The notes: a model not told the origin generated them from the letters alone. DNA of 64,000 nt from Mesorhizobium carmichaelinearum (GCF_900199455.1 NZ_FZQR01000009.1:248001-312000), one strand, 5' to 3'; counted from the first letter of the stretch, positions 42,004 to 50,631 are shown. Translations and numbers: made by a program.

Positions 42004-42372
42004 ATGACCAAACAGCATGGGGCATTCATGGTCTCGACAAAGCTAATAGCCAACGCAGAATCGGCTGCCGAATTTCTGATGCTGATGGGCAACGAAAAAC
42101 GGTTGTTGATCATGAGCTATCTGATCGACGGTGAAATGTCGGTCGGCGCCATCGCCGACAAGGTGATGCTCAGCCAATCCGCGCTCTCCCAGCATCTGGC
42201 CAAGCTGCGGGCACTCGACCTGGTGGAAACCCGCCGCGATCGCCAGATGATCTATTACTCCTGCAAATCCGATGCGGTGCGCGAGCTGCTCGTTGTGCTG
42301 GATGGTATTTTCGGTACCGGCAAGGAGGATCTGTCCCAGATGGCACAGAGATTGCGCCGCGCCGGGACTTGA
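42004..42372 (+). CDS. ArsR/SmtB-family transcriptional regulator
   Basis: The 122-residue protein has an ArsR winged helix: MGNEKRLLIMSYLIDGEMSVGAIADKVMLSQSALSQHLAKLRALDLVETRRDRQMIYYSC. The metal-site ELCVC motif is absent, so it resembles the BigR/SoxR-like sulfur- or redox-sensing branch rather than arsenic sensors. ATG 42028 (MVSTKL) is an alternative start. It stands between hugZ-like and methyltransferase genes without a clear target partner. Confidence 0.87.
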   Translation: MTKQHGAFMVSTKLIANAESAAEFLMLMGNEKRLLIMSYLIDGEMSVGAIADKVMLSQSALSQHLAKLRALDLVETRRDRQMIYYSCKSDAVRELLVVLDGIFGTGKEDLSQMAQRLRRAGT

Positions 42373-42475
42373 CCCGACACTCCTGCGGCCGCTTACCTCG
42401 CTGAGGATTTCCGGAGCGTGGCTTGTGCGTCTCTCCCGACGCACGAACCGCGCTTTCGATCTTTGAGCGCATGAT

Positions 42476-43273
42476 ATGGACCCAATTTGCATCGACGACC
42501 CCCGGGATTCACGCGTCGCCGCCTATCTTGATATCCGCGAACGCGATCTCGCCGGCCGGCAAGGCCGTTTCGTCGCCGAAGGCAAGGTGGTGCTTGACCT
42601 GCTTCTGTCGTCCGGCCGCTTCGGCGCCGAATCCATTCTTGTTCTGGAAAACCGGCTCAGCGGTCTGAACGACATCCTGCACAAGGCACCCGCCGACCTG
42701 CCGGTCTACGTCGTCACCACCACGGTGATGGACGCGATTGCCGGCTTCCACATGCATCGCGGCATCCTGGCCATCGGCCGTAAGGAGACGCCGCAAGCGG
42801 CCGGACCATTGCTGGATGCCCTGCCAGCTCGAGCCTTGGTCGTGGTGCTCGTCGGCATCGCCAACCACGACAATATGGGCTCGATCTTCCGCAATGCCGC
42901 CGCCTTCGGCGCCGACGCGGTGCTGATGGACGCGACATGCTGCGACCCGCTTTACCGCAAGGCGATCCGCGTTTCGGTCGGCGCCGCGCTCAAGATCCCA
43001 TTCGCGTCCTTCACCAACACCGCGGCCTTTACGGCGATGCTCGCCGAACGAGGCTTCGAACAATTCGCCCTGTCGCCGCGCGGACGAACCGACATAGGCG
43101 ATGCAAAGCCGGCCGGGCGCCTGGCGCTCTATCTCGGCACCGAGGGCGAAGGCCTTCCCGAAAGCCTGCTTGCGCGCCTTCAAACCGTGCGGATCACCAT
43201 GTCGAAAGGTTTTGACAGCCTGAACGTCGCGGCAGCGTCAGCTATCGCGCTGCACCACTTTTCACACCGTTGA
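42476..43273 (+). CDS. SpoU/TrmH-family RNA 2'-O-ribose methyltransferase
   Basis: The 265-residue protein has the knotted SPOUT fold: VLVGIANHDNMGSIFRNAAAFGADAVLMD (motif 1), LYLGTEGEGLPESLL (motif 2) and TMSKGFDSLNVAAASAIALHHF (motif 3). An N-terminal substrate-binding domain (RFVAEGKVVLDLLL) precedes it. It would methylate a ribose of rRNA or tRNA using S-adenosylmethionine; the exact site is not predictable. Overlapping start candidates ATG 42471 and 42476 are in different frames, and 42476 fits. Confidence 0.9.
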   Translation: MDPICIDDPRDSRVAAYLDIRERDLAGRQGRFVAEGKVVLDLLLSSGRFGAESILVLENRLSGLNDILHKAPADLPVYVVTTTVMDAIAGFHMHRGILAIGRKETPQAAGPLLDALPARALVVVLVGIANHDNMGSIFRNAAAFGADAVLMDATCCDPLYRKAIRVSVGAALKIPFASFTNTAAFTAMLAERGFEQFALSPRGRTDIGDAKPAGRLALYLGTEGEGLPESLLARLQTVRITMSKGFDSLNVAAASAIALHHFSHR

Positions 43274-43298
43274 ACAGGCGTGACGACAGACCGCCGCT

Positions 43299-44471
43299 TC
43301 AGTTCGCGGCCGCCTTCTGCAAGGCCCGCACGCGGTCGGCGAGACTGCGGTCGCCGCCGTCGGATCGGCTGTCCTGCGGTGCCGCCAGCGCCTTGGCGAT
43401 CGGTGAGTCAGGTCCCTCGAGCTTGGCTGTCAGGTGGACGACTTCAGCCGCCAGTTCGTTCATCTGCTCGCGCAGCGCAGCACTGCCATTCGCCGAGCCC
43501 GGCGATGCAACCGCGCCGAGATCCGCCTTGAGCCGCTTGTTCTCGCGCGCCAGCGCCGTCAGCCTGGCCTCCAGCCGCTCGCGATCGCTGTCGAGCTTGG
43601 CGATCGCCTGGTCCAGATCATCGCGCCTCTTGGCCTCGTCCTGCCCGGCTTCATCCGGTTTGCCGACCAGCCGCAAGGCCGGTCCGCCGTCCTCGGCCTT
43701 CGCCTTTTCGCGCAGCCGCGCCAGTTCCTTTTCGCGGCGGTCGAGCTTGTCCTCGCGATCGGCGAGCGTTGCCAGCAGCCGTTCGACCTTCTTGTCGAGT
43801 TCGGCCGCCCTTTTCTTCTCCGCCTTCAGGGCATCGCGCGCGGCTTTGCTTTCGGCCGCGATCTCCTGCTGGCGCCGATCCGCTTCCTTGCGCTGGCCGC
43901 GCAGCAGCAAGATGTCGCTGGCGAGCTTCTGTAATTCGGATTCGCGCGCCACCAGCTCGATCTGCCGGCTGGAGGAGGAAAAACTGGCATCGTCGTACAT
44001 GTGCTCCAGCTTTTCGAGCTCGAGCGCCCGCTTCTCCAGCTTGCGTTCGGTTTCCTTGAGCCGCTCCGAAAGCTGATGCAGTTCCTCTTCGCGCTGCCGC
44101 AGCGCCTCGTTCTTGGCGCCGAGTTCGGCAAGCGCCTGGTTCTTGTCCGTGCGTTCGATCGCTAGCCCCTTCAACGCCTCGCGGCCGCGATTGATCTCGA
44201 CGAGCTGTTCGGCCGCTTTCTCGCGCAGTGCCTTGACGTTCATTTCGAGGCGGCGCGTCGCCATGGCGTACTCGGCCCGGACGCGGTCCTTGTCGGCCTG
44301 GATCTCGGCCTGCGTCAACGGAATAGAGGCCTCGATGCGCCTGCGGGTCAACGCGACGGCACGCCGCCAGACAGCCGGAGCCACGATCAGCGCCAGAAAG
44401 CCGGCACACAGAAAGCCGAGGGCAAAGAACAGGACCGACTGAACCAAAGGACTACCCGCTATCGGCGGCAA
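43299..44471 (-). CDS. Membrane-anchored coiled-coil protein
   Basis: The 390-residue protein has one N-terminal membrane helix (about 12-34, VLFFALGFLCAGFLALIVAPAVW) and then a nearly continuous Lys/Glu/Leu-rich coiled coil (45-350). It recalls rhizobial envelope or cell-division scaffold proteins but has no recognised domain. It is convergent with the methyltransferase gene, 26 bases apart, and is upstream of the cell-cycle genes. Confidence 0.78.
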   Translation of the reverse strand: MPPIAGSPLVQSVLFFALGFLCAGFLALIVAPAVWRRAVALTRRRIEASIPLTQAEIQADKDRVRAEYAMATRRLEMNVKALREKAAEQLVEINRGREALKGLAIERTDKNQALAELGAKNEALRQREEELHQLSERLKETERKLEKRALELEKLEHMYDDASFSSSSRQIELVARESELQKLASDILLLRGQRKEADRRQQEIAAESKAARDALKAEKKRAAELDKKVERLLATLADREDKLDRREKELARLREKAKAEDGGPALRLVGKPDEAGQDEAKRRDDLDQAIAKLDSDRERLEARLTALARENKRLKADLGAVASPGSANGSAALREQMNELAAEVVHLTAKLEGPDSPIAKALAAPQDSRSDGGDRSLADRVRALQKAAAN

Positions 44472-44607
44472 CCGCCGGAACTGGACCGCATCATACTGGC
44501 ATGGCGGAAATCCGGCGCTGCGGCAAGAGCTTGCCGCAGCGCATTGGGGGTCACAGGCCTACAAATCCCATGGAAAAGTCGGCATTGCGGTCATGACGCG
44601 TTGGACT

Positions 44608-45189
44608 TTAGAACGGATTCCACGTCGCCCGCTCGGTCAGTTTCAGATAGCCGAGATTGACACCGAGCCGGGCGCCGACGCCGGTGCGGATCGGCACCAG
44701 AAGCACATTGTTGTTCTTCAGCACATTGAAGCCGACGCCCGCCACCACATAGGCCGACCCGGCAACGCCGCCATAGCGGTTGTAGAGGTTGCCGACATCG
44801 TCGAGATTGTAGACCAGCATCATCACCCGGGAGCCCTCGCCGCCGAAATCCCAGCCCAGCGACGGGCCTTGCCAGAACACTTTGTGGTCGCCGGCATTCT
44901 TGGTGTAGAGCGTGCCTTCGCCGTAGGTCAGGCCGCCGATCAGTGCGCCCGACCCCTCCTCACCCAGCAGATAGCCATTGGGCAGACCGTAGGAGGCGAA
45001 GATCTTCTCGACGACGGTGGCGAGCCCACCCGACGTCGCGCCGAAGAACTTGTGACCGGAATCGATAATCTCCTGAGCGGTGTATTCCTGGGCCCGCAGG
45101 GCTGAGGTCGAGAAGACGAGAACGCCCATGAGCGTGATCGCCAGTGAGAGGACGCGGAGGGCACTCCGGTCATAAAATCGGGAAAACAT
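44608..45189 (-). CDS. DUF1134 periplasmic envelope protein (EipA-like)
   Basis: The 193-residue protein has a signal peptide (to about residue 34, ALRAQEYTA) and the DUF1134 fold: EIIDSGHKFFGATSGGLATVVEKIFASYGLPNGYLLGEEGSGAL, GWDFGGEGSRVMMLVYNLDD and GVGARLGVNLGYLKLT. The Brucella member, EipA, is needed for envelope integrity. ATG 45189 gives the best signal peptide; 45207 adds six residues. It is divergent from chpT. Confidence 0.85.
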   Translation of the reverse strand: MFSRFYDRSALRVLSLAITLMGVLVFSTSALRAQEYTAQEIIDSGHKFFGATSGGLATVVEKIFASYGLPNGYLLGEEGSGALIGGLTYGEGTLYTKNAGDHKVFWQGPSLGWDFGGEGSRVMMLVYNLDDVGNLYNRYGGVAGSAYVVAGVGFNVLKNNNVLLVPIRTGVGARLGVNLGYLKLTERATWNPF

Positions 45190-45207
45190 GCTTCCAATCT
45201 CCGTCAT

Positions 45208-45533
45208 GGAGCACTTTCGCCGACGCCTCGCATCCGGTCCGGCTCTTTAGGCGGCCGTTAAGGATGACTGTTAGGGGCAAACTATGCCGTAATCCTTTTT
45301 CAACCATTAACTCCCACAGGAAGATGGCGGTTCGAAGGCTGGCTTTTGGGGTCGCGCGGCGCCGGGAGCCTGCGCGAACACGCCATTTGCCCCAACGACA
45401 ATTTTGGGTTTGTTGCTGTACGTACGAGTGCTGTGTATTCAGAAAGCCTCGGGTTGGAGCGTGATTCGTGTGGGCAGGCGCGACGATCAATCGCTCGGCC
45501 ACGAATTGCGGAATTTTGCAGGGATTTTCACCG
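45208..45533. other. Intergenic region between DUF1134 and chpT genes
   Basis: These 326 bases hold no convincing gene. They should contain both divergent promoters. One GATTC (GANTC, CcrM-type) site lies at 45463-45467, about 70 bases before chpT, and TTAA-rich stretches near 45250 and 45305 do not fit the TTAA-N7-TTAA CtrA box well. Confidence 0.5.
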
Positions 45534-46163
45534 ATGGCCGATCTGTTCACCCTTTCCGCGCCTGACCTGGCGGCGCTTCTGTGCAGCCGCGTCTGCCACG
45601 ACATCATCTCGCCGGTCGGTGCGATCAACAACGGGCTTGAACTGCTCGACGAGGGTGGCGCCGACGAAGACGCCATGCGGCTCATCCGCCAGAGTGCCAA
45701 GAACGCCTCGGCCCGGTTGCAGTTCGCCCGCATCGCCTTTGGCGCGGCAGGCTCCGCCGGCATGCTGATCGACACCGGCGACGCCGAAGCGGTGGCCATC
45801 GCCTTCCTCAAGAATGAAAAGCCGGAACTGACCTGGAACGGGGCGCGCGCGCTGCTGCCCAAGAACAAGGTCAAGCTGCTGCTCAACCTGATCCTGGTCG
45901 GCAATGCCGCCATTCCGCGCGGTGGCAAGCTGGTCGTCACCCTCGAGAATCTTGAAACCGAGCCGCGCATTTCAATTTCGGCGAGCGGCCCGATGCTGCG
46001 CGTGCCGCCGAAATTCCTCGAACTGCATTCCGGTCACAAGCCGGAAGAGCCGATCGACGCGCATTCGGTGCAGCCCTACTACACGCTGCTGCTGGCCCGC
46101 GAGGCCGGCATGACAATATCGATCCATGCGACGGCGGAAGAAATCGTGCTTTCGGCAGCCTGA
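45534..46163 (+). CDS. chpT: Histidine phosphotransferase ChpT
   Basis: The 210-residue... 209-residue protein has the ChpT dimerisation/phosphotransfer helix LLCSRVCHDIISPVGAINNGLELL with phospho-acceptor His22, followed by a degenerate ATPase-like domain (NKVKLLLNLILVGNAAIPRGG). In alphaproteobacteria ChpT relays phosphate from CckA to CtrA and CpdR. ATG 45534 starts at the conserved helix; an upstream frame of 22 codons is not conserved. It lies 1.5 kb from ctrA with a single receiver gene between. Confidence 0.93.
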   Translation: MADLFTLSAPDLAALLCSRVCHDIISPVGAINNGLELLDEGGADEDAMRLIRQSAKNASARLQFARIAFGAAGSAGMLIDTGDAEAVAIAFLKNEKPELTWNGARALLPKNKVKLLLNLILVGNAAIPRGGKLVVTLENLETEPRISISASGPMLRVPPKFLELHSGHKPEEPIDAHSVQPYYTLLLAREAGMTISIHATAEEIVLSAA

Positions 46164-46388
46164 GCGTCAGGCCGGCTTGCCGGGAGAACAAAGTATTTCA
46201 ACGGCGTAATATTGCCGTGACGGCTCAATCGGCGGCGACAGCGAAGCATTCGCGAAGAAAAGCCTCTCCGGCGGCATCTTTCCAAAAATTTTACCTAAAG
46301 GCTTTTCGGGTTCTTTACCAGATCGGTCTAGGGTGCTCAGCAGATGCCCGCACGACCGGATTGCCCCAGGGCAAAGAGGACCCGGAAA

Positions 46389-46757
46389 ATGAAACGTTGC
46401 ATGTTCGTCGACGACTCAAGCGTCATCAGGAAGGTTGCAAAACGCATCCTGGGCGGTTCCGACATGGTGGTCATCGAAGCAGCCAGTGGGCTTGATGCAC
46501 TGGAGATGTGCTCCGCCGACATGCCCGACATCATCGTCGTCGACGGCGCCCTGCCGGACGTGCAGGCGGTTGACCTCATCCGCCGCGTGCGCGCCATGGA
46601 AAGTCCGATCAAACCGCAGATCCTGATCTCGCTGGTCGAACTCGATATCGCGTCGATCATGCGGGCCAAGCGCGCCGGCGCCCAGGGCTATCTCCTGAAG
46701 CCGTTCAATCGCCCGCAGCTGCTCGAGCGCTTTCGCAACTTGAAGATCGCCGCCTAA
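46389..46757 (+). CDS. Single-domain response regulator (receiver)
   Basis: The 122-residue protein is only a receiver domain: acidic pair in MFVDDSS, phospho-acceptor Asp52 in IIVVDGALPD and Lys in LLKPFN. No output domain exists, so it acts as a phosphate sink or allosteric partner, as CpdR/DivK-type proteins do. It lies between chpT and ctrA, suggesting a role in the CckA-ChpT-CtrA relay, but it is not clearly CpdR or DivK. Confidence 0.88.
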   Translation: MKRCMFVDDSSVIRKVAKRILGGSDMVVIEAASGLDALEMCSADMPDIIVVDGALPDVQAVDLIRRVRAMESPIKPQILISLVELDIASIMRAKRAGAQGYLLKPFNRPQLLERFRNLKIAA

Positions 46758-46759
46758 AA

Positions 46760-46865
46760 CAATTCCAGGAAAAGTGTAAAACGGGAAAAGCGCATAGCGC
46801 TTTCTCCTGAGGAATTGCATCAAAACAAAGAGTTAGAGCAGTTCGCCGTTTCTGTGAAACGGTGA
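46760..46865. repeat. Intergenic palindromic element, copy 2 plus partial copy
   Basis: CAATTCCAGGAAAAGTGT starts the copy at 46760, and GGAATTG closes it at 46811-46817. Inside is AAAGCGC-ATA-GCGCTTT (46797-46813 region). A partial relative with GCAGTTCGCCGTTTCTGTG and GAAACGG follows at 46838-46865. Compare 40123-40182. Confidence 0.55.
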
Positions 46866-46903
46866 AATGGCGGCAGCATACCCTCACTGCTGATCCATGA
46901 CGC

Positions 46904-46931
46904 AAAGAACCCGGCCGAAGCCGGGTTCTTT
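46904..46931. terminator. Bidirectional terminator between receiver and ctrA genes
   Basis: AAAGAACCCGGC (46904-46915) and GCCGGGTTCTTT (46920-46931) form a perfect 12-bp stem around CGAA. It ends 32 bases downstream of the ctrA stop and can serve both convergent units. Confidence 0.82.
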
Positions 46932-46963
46932 GTCGAAGCAGTAAGTCGGGCGGCGATCGCCGC

Positions 46964-47659
46964 TCAGGCGCTGACGCGGATGTCTTCGGGTTCGCGCAGC
47001 ACATAGCCGCGGCCCCAGACCGTCTCGATGTAGTTCTGGCCACCGGACGCGGCGTCGAGCTTCTTGCGCAGCTTGCAGATGAAGACGTCGATGATCTTCA
47101 GTTCCGGCTCGTCCATGCCGCCATAAAGATGGTTGAGGAACATTTCCTTGGTGAGCGTGGTGCCCTTGCGCAGCGAGAGCAGCTCCAGCATCTGGTATTC
47201 CTTGCCGGTCAGGTGCACGCGCTGGCCGCCGACTTCAACCGTCTTGGCGTCAAGGTTGACCACCAAATCACCGGTGGTGATGACCGACTGGGCGTGGCCC
47301 TTGGAGCGCCGCACGATGGCATGGATGCGCGCCACCAGCTCGTCCTTATGGAACGGCTTGGTCATGTAGTCATCGGCGCCGAAGCCGAGGCCGCGTACCT
47401 TGTCCTCGATGCCGGCCATGCCGGAGAGGATGAGGATCGGCGTCTTTACCTTGGAGAGGCGAAGCGTTCTCAACACCTCATAGCCGGACATGTCGGGCAG
47501 GTTGAGATCGAGAAGGATGATGTCGTAGTCGTAGAGTTTGCCCAGATCGACACCCTCTTCGCCGAGGTCCGTCGTATAGACATTGAAACTTTCCGATTTC
47601 AGCATCAGTTCGATGCTTTGTGCGGTTGCACTGTCATCTTCTATCAGCAGAACACGCAT
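46964..47659 (-). CDS. ctrA: Cell-cycle master response regulator CtrA
   Basis: The 231-residue protein has an OmpR-class layout: receiver with phospho-acceptor Asp51 in IILLDLNLPD and Lys in MTKPFHKDEL, then a winged helix (VVNLDAKTVEVGGQRVHLTGKEYQMLELLSLRKG, FLNHLYGGMDEPELKIIDVFICKLRKKLD). It is nearly identical to known CtrA proteins and so controls cell-cycle, flagellar and envelope genes and replication. The C-terminal residues SVSA-like end (DIRVSA) fit the ClpXP-recognised AA-type tail loosely. Its upstream region has CtrA and GANTC sites. Confidence 0.97.
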   Translation of the reverse strand: MRVLLIEDDSATAQSIELMLKSESFNVYTTDLGEEGVDLGKLYDYDIILLDLNLPDMSGYEVLRTLRLSKVKTPILILSGMAGIEDKVRGLGFGADDYMTKPFHKDELVARIHAIVRRSKGHAQSVITTGDLVVNLDAKTVEVGGQRVHLTGKEYQMLELLSLRKGTTLTKEMFLNHLYGGMDEPELKIIDVFICKLRKKLDAASGGQNYIETVWGRGYVLREPEDIRVSA

Positions 47660-48110
47660 TTCATTCCCCTTTTCTGCTGCCGGACCATTTCACGACCCGT
47701 CCTGCCCCGGAGCAGTGGTTGCCTTGTGCAGAGGCTGCCATCAAATGGTTAACAAAACCTAATTTCCCGTCCACGACGGTACCAGATTTTTTAACCTCTT
47801 TCTACACCCTCTTGAATCTAATAACGAATCCCAGACCCAAATTCCTAATGCAACACATTAATAACCTGGACTAAGCGACTCCAGGGACTCATCGACGCGC
47901 CTTCGCTTCGGCGGCCGGAATTTTTACCCGGCCTTAAGCCCTGACCCGTATGATTAACAATGCCCGTAAACGAATGGTTACCGCCGGCAAAAAACTTTAG
48001 GGTTTTGTTTCCCATAGTTTGGGGAATGCCGGTGGACACGGGCAGAGCCTGGGCCTTTCCAGGTGGTTTGGACGATATGTGCGGGTGTGCGTTTCCGGGA
48101 GTACCGAATC
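47660..48110. promoter_or_regulatory. ctrA-fliJ intergenic control region with CtrA half-sites and GANTC cluster
   Basis: The 451 bases carry no gene. On the minus strand an exact TTAACCAT half-site occurs at 47752-47745, and GTAA-CCATTCG-TTTA at 47981-47967 is a near match to TTAA-N7-TTAA. Four GANTC (CcrM methylation) sites fall within 77 bases at 47814, 47826, 47877 and 47886, with a fifth at 48106, five bases before the FliJ-like start codon. Confidence 0.6.
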
Positions 48111-48488
48111 ATGAAGTCACGTGAAAACCTCGTTCGGCTGAAACAGTTTCAGGTGAATGAGAAGCGGCGGCAGCTGCTGCAGCTCGACATGATGATTGCC
48201 GAGTTCGAACGCATGGCCGTCGAACTGGAGCTTCAGATCACCGCCGAGGAAAAGAAAGCCGGCATCACCGACATCAATCATTTCGCCTATCCGACCTTCG
48301 CCAAGGCGGCACGCTTGCGCCGCGACAACCTCAGAAATTCGCAAAGCGACCTCGCCCAACAGCGAAGCGCTGCCGAATCATTACTCGGCGAAGCTGAAGC
48401 GGAGCTTTCCAAGGCCGAAATGCTGGAATCGCGCGACACCAAGATTCGCGAGGCCGAAACCGGCGGCCGCAGCGCCATGATCGGCTGA
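48111..48488 (+). CDS. FliJ-like flagellar export protein
   Basis: The 125-residue protein is a long helical hairpin (RENLVRLKQFQVNEKRRQLLQLDMMIAEFERMAVELE, LRNSQSDLAQQRSAAESLLGEAEAELSKAEML), the size and pattern of FliJ/YscO, the soluble chaperone-escort of the flagellar export ATPase. No flagellar operon adjoins it, but a fliJ-like gene next to ctrA is seen in other rhizobia. It is divergent from ctrA and shares its control region. Confidence 0.72.
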   Translation: MKSRENLVRLKQFQVNEKRRQLLQLDMMIAEFERMAVELELQITAEEKKAGITDINHFAYPTFAKAARLRRDNLRNSQSDLAQQRSAAESLLGEAEAELSKAEMLESRDTKIREAETGGRSAMIG

Positions 48489-48582
48489 ACCGGCCGAGAT
48501 CCGCGTCCTCGATGTGTCCGCTGGCACGCAACTCATCGGGCGGTCGCATCGAACTGCCTGAATCGCCGCGGAGATCACCGAT

Positions 48583-48981
48583 CTAAGCGGCCCAATCCCC
48601 TTCATTGGCGGCAATCGCCCTGGCACGGGCGTCCTTGATATCAGGCGCGTGCTGTTCCGCCCATACCCGGATCTGGGTGAGCAATCCCGCCAGGTTCTGG
48701 CCGAGTTCCGTCAATTCATATTCGACGCGCGGCGGAATGACCGGGAAGATCTCACGCCGCACCAGGCCGTCCCGCTCCAGCACACGCAATGTCTGCGTCA
48801 GCATCTTGGGCGTGATGCCTTCAAGCTTGCGGGCAAGCTCGCCATTGCGCAGCCGGCCTTTGCGCAGCGCGCAGACCACCAGGTAGACCCATTTGCTGGC
48901 CAGCATCTCCAGCACGGTGTGCGAAGCGCATGTCCGCCGGTACGCGTCATAGCCAAAGGGAGACGTATCTTCACTATCCAT
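48583..48981 (-). CDS. HxlR-family transcriptional regulator
   Basis: The 132-residue protein has an HxlR winged helix: CASHTVLEMLASKWVYLVVCALRKGRLRNGELARKLEGITPKMLTQTLRVLERDGLVRREIFPVIPPRVEYELTELG. ATG 48981 is used. It is divergent from an NADP-dependent oxidoreductase gene, the usual arrangement for HxlR sensors of electrophiles or quinones. An inverted repeat covers the region directly upstream. Confidence 0.88.
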   Translation of the reverse strand: MDSEDTSPFGYDAYRRTCASHTVLEMLASKWVYLVVCALRKGRLRNGELARKLEGITPKMLTQTLRVLERDGLVRREIFPVIPPRVEYELTELGQNLAGLLTQIRVWAEQHAPDIKDARARAIAANEGDWAA

Positions 48982-48984
48982 GAG

Positions 48985-49007
48985 GTACCTATATATCAAG
49001 AAGGTAC
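48985..49007. promoter_or_regulatory. Inverted repeat, probable HxlR operator
   Basis: GTACCT (48985-48990) and AGGTAC (49002-49007) are separated by 11 bases, immediately upstream of the hxlR-type start and about 65 bases before the oxidoreductase gene. The spacing between centres suits a winged-helix dimer. Confidence 0.55.
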
Positions 49008-49070
49008 ATACTGGACAACAGAATATTACTATACAAATGATAGCGGCACCAACCAAGCAGGAGAGATCCC

Positions 49071-49997
49071 ATGCGTGCCGTTACCCAGAATACCGTCGGC
49101 GGTCCCGACGTCCTAATTATTGCCAACCAGCCGGCCCCCTCGCCCAAGGCCGGCGAAGTGCTGGTCCGCGTCAAGGCAGCCGGCATCAATCCGGTCGATG
49201 GCGCTGTGCGCGGCGGTTACTATCCGCTGCTCGGCGAGCCGCCCTTCACCCTCGGCTGGGATATTTCAGGAACCATCGAGGCGCTCGGCGCCGGCGTCAC
49301 TGGTCTCAAGATCGGCGACGAGGTGTTCGGCATGCCGCGCTTCCCCAAGCAGGCGGCGGCCTACGCGGAACTCGCCGCGGTGCCGGCCGACGAGATCGCG
49401 CCGAAACCGAAGGCGGCGGACCACATCCAGGCAGGTGCATTGCCGCTGGCCGGTCTGACCGCCTGGCAGGGCCTTGTCCGCCATGGCGTATTGAAATCGG
49501 GCCAGCGCGTGCTGGTGCATGCGGCGGCCGGCGGCGTCGGCCATCTGGCGGTGCAGATCGCCAAGGCGCGCGGCGCTTACGTCATCGCCACCGCCAGCCC
49601 GAGCAAGCTCGATTTCGTCCGCAAGCTCGGTGCCGACGAGGTCATCGACTATACCCAAGGCGATTTCACCAGCCGGATCAGCGACATCGATCTGGTGCTG
49701 GACCCAATGGGTGGCGACCACGCCGAACGCTCGCTGAAGGTCATCCGGAATGGCGGCGTGCTGGTGTCTTTGCTGAACCTCAACGACACCACCAGGGCGC
49801 TGGCCAGCGCCCGTGACATCCGGGTCGAGCGCATGTCGGTCGTTCCTGACCGTGAAGGCCTGGTGGAGCTTGGCCGGTTGATCGACGCGAACAAGCTCAC
49901 CGTCCACGTAGCCAAGAGCTTTCCGCTCGAAGAGGCCGGTGCCGCTCACGCCTTTCTCGCCACCAAGCCGATCGGCAAGGTGGCGCTGACGGTCTGA
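49071..49997 (+). CDS. NADP-dependent zinc-free alcohol dehydrogenase/quinone oxidoreductase
   Basis: The 308-residue protein is an MDR-superfamily enzyme of the quinone oxidoreductase branch: GEVLVRVKAAGINPVDGAVRGGYYP, GWDISGTIEALGAGV, the nucleotide-binding VLVHAAAGGVGHLAVQIAKARGA and HAFLATKPIGKVALTV at the end. The zinc ligands of alcohol dehydrogenases are absent. It probably reduces quinones or enones, consistent with control by the divergent HxlR protein. Confidence 0.9.
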   Translation: MRAVTQNTVGGPDVLIIANQPAPSPKAGEVLVRVKAAGINPVDGAVRGGYYPLLGEPPFTLGWDISGTIEALGAGVTGLKIGDEVFGMPRFPKQAAAYAELAAVPADEIAPKPKAADHIQAGALPLAGLTAWQGLVRHGVLKSGQRVLVHAAAGGVGHLAVQIAKARGAYVIATASPSKLDFVRKLGADEVIDYTQGDFTSRISDIDLVLDPMGGDHAERSLKVIRNGGVLVSLLNLNDTTRALASARDIRVERMSVVPDREGLVELGRLIDANKLTVHVAKSFPLEEAGAAHAFLATKPIGKVALTV

Positions 49998-50023
49998 GCG
50001 TCGGAAGGATCAGGTCCAAAACA

Positions 50024-50049
50024 AAAGGGCGCGGAGTACCGCGCCCTTT
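50024..50049. terminator. Bidirectional terminator between oxidoreductase and sciP
   Basis: AAAGGGCGCGG (50024-50034) and CCGCGCCCTTT (50039-50049) form a perfect 11-bp stem with loop AGTA, followed by T-rich sequence on both strands. Confidence 0.85.
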
Positions 50050-50068
50050 GATCGTGTTCAGGCCGGCT

Positions 50069-50344
50069 CTAGTGCCGGTATTGCTGGATGCGCGTGGTGC
50101 GCAGCCCGGCAAGGCCATATTCGTCGATCGACGCCTGCCAGGACAGGAATTCCTCGGTGGTCAGCTTGTAGCGCTGGCATGCCTCTTCGAGGCTCAAAAG
50201 CCCGCCGCGCACCGCCGCAACCACTTCCGCCTTGCGCCGGATGACCCAGCGACGCGTGTTGGTCGGCGGCAGATCGGCAATCGTAAGAGGGCTGCCGTCA
50301 GGCCCAATAACATACTTGACTCTAGGTCTAACCAGATCGGTCAT
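50069..50344 (-). CDS. sciP: CtrA inhibitor SciP (DUF1153)
   Basis: The 91-residue protein matches DUF1153: VKYVIGPDGSPLTIADLPPTNTRRWVIRRKAEVVAAVRGGLLSLEEACQRYKLTTEEFLSWQ, a Trp-repressor-like helix-turn-helix. In Caulobacter SciP binds CtrA and blocks activation of CtrA-dependent promoters. Its closeness to ctrA (2.4 kb) follows the order found in other rhizobia, here widened by the HxlR/oxidoreductase pair. A CtrA-like box lies upstream. Confidence 0.93.
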   Translation of the reverse strand: MTDLVRPRVKYVIGPDGSPLTIADLPPTNTRRWVIRRKAEVVAAVRGGLLSLEEACQRYKLTTEEFLSWQASIDEYGLAGLRTTRIQQYRH

Positions 50345-50400
50345 CGTACTCTCTACAAAAAACTCAAAGACCCAATCCCCGCCACGTTACCGCCACAGCT

Positions 50401-50415
50401 TTAAAAATTGCCTAA
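50401..50415 (-). promoter_or_regulatory. CtrA-like box upstream of sciP
   Basis: The minus strand reads TTAG-GCAATTT-TTAA, one mismatch from TTAA-N7-TTAA, 57 bases upstream of the sciP start. In Caulobacter sciP is itself a CtrA target. Confidence 0.5.
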
Positions 50416-50631
50416 GCAGACCCTAATGACTAGGTAAGGATCGTGAACGGCGCGTTAGTCTTTTCGCAGGCATTTGAAACATCGGGCTGGAAGCCTTGAA
50501 TTGGCTGGGAAAAATCCAGCCGATCGCGGATCGCCGGCAATCCGGGAATCGCCTTGCAAGCTGGCGTCGCCGGAAAGCTTGACCTATATTCTCGACATTG
50601 GCATTCAGATGCCGCGCAGAATGAAAGCATC

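Noticed and set aside
45245..45315. CtrA box before chpT or the DUF1134 gene
   Set aside because: TTAA segments are present, but their spacing does not match TTAA-N7-TTAA.
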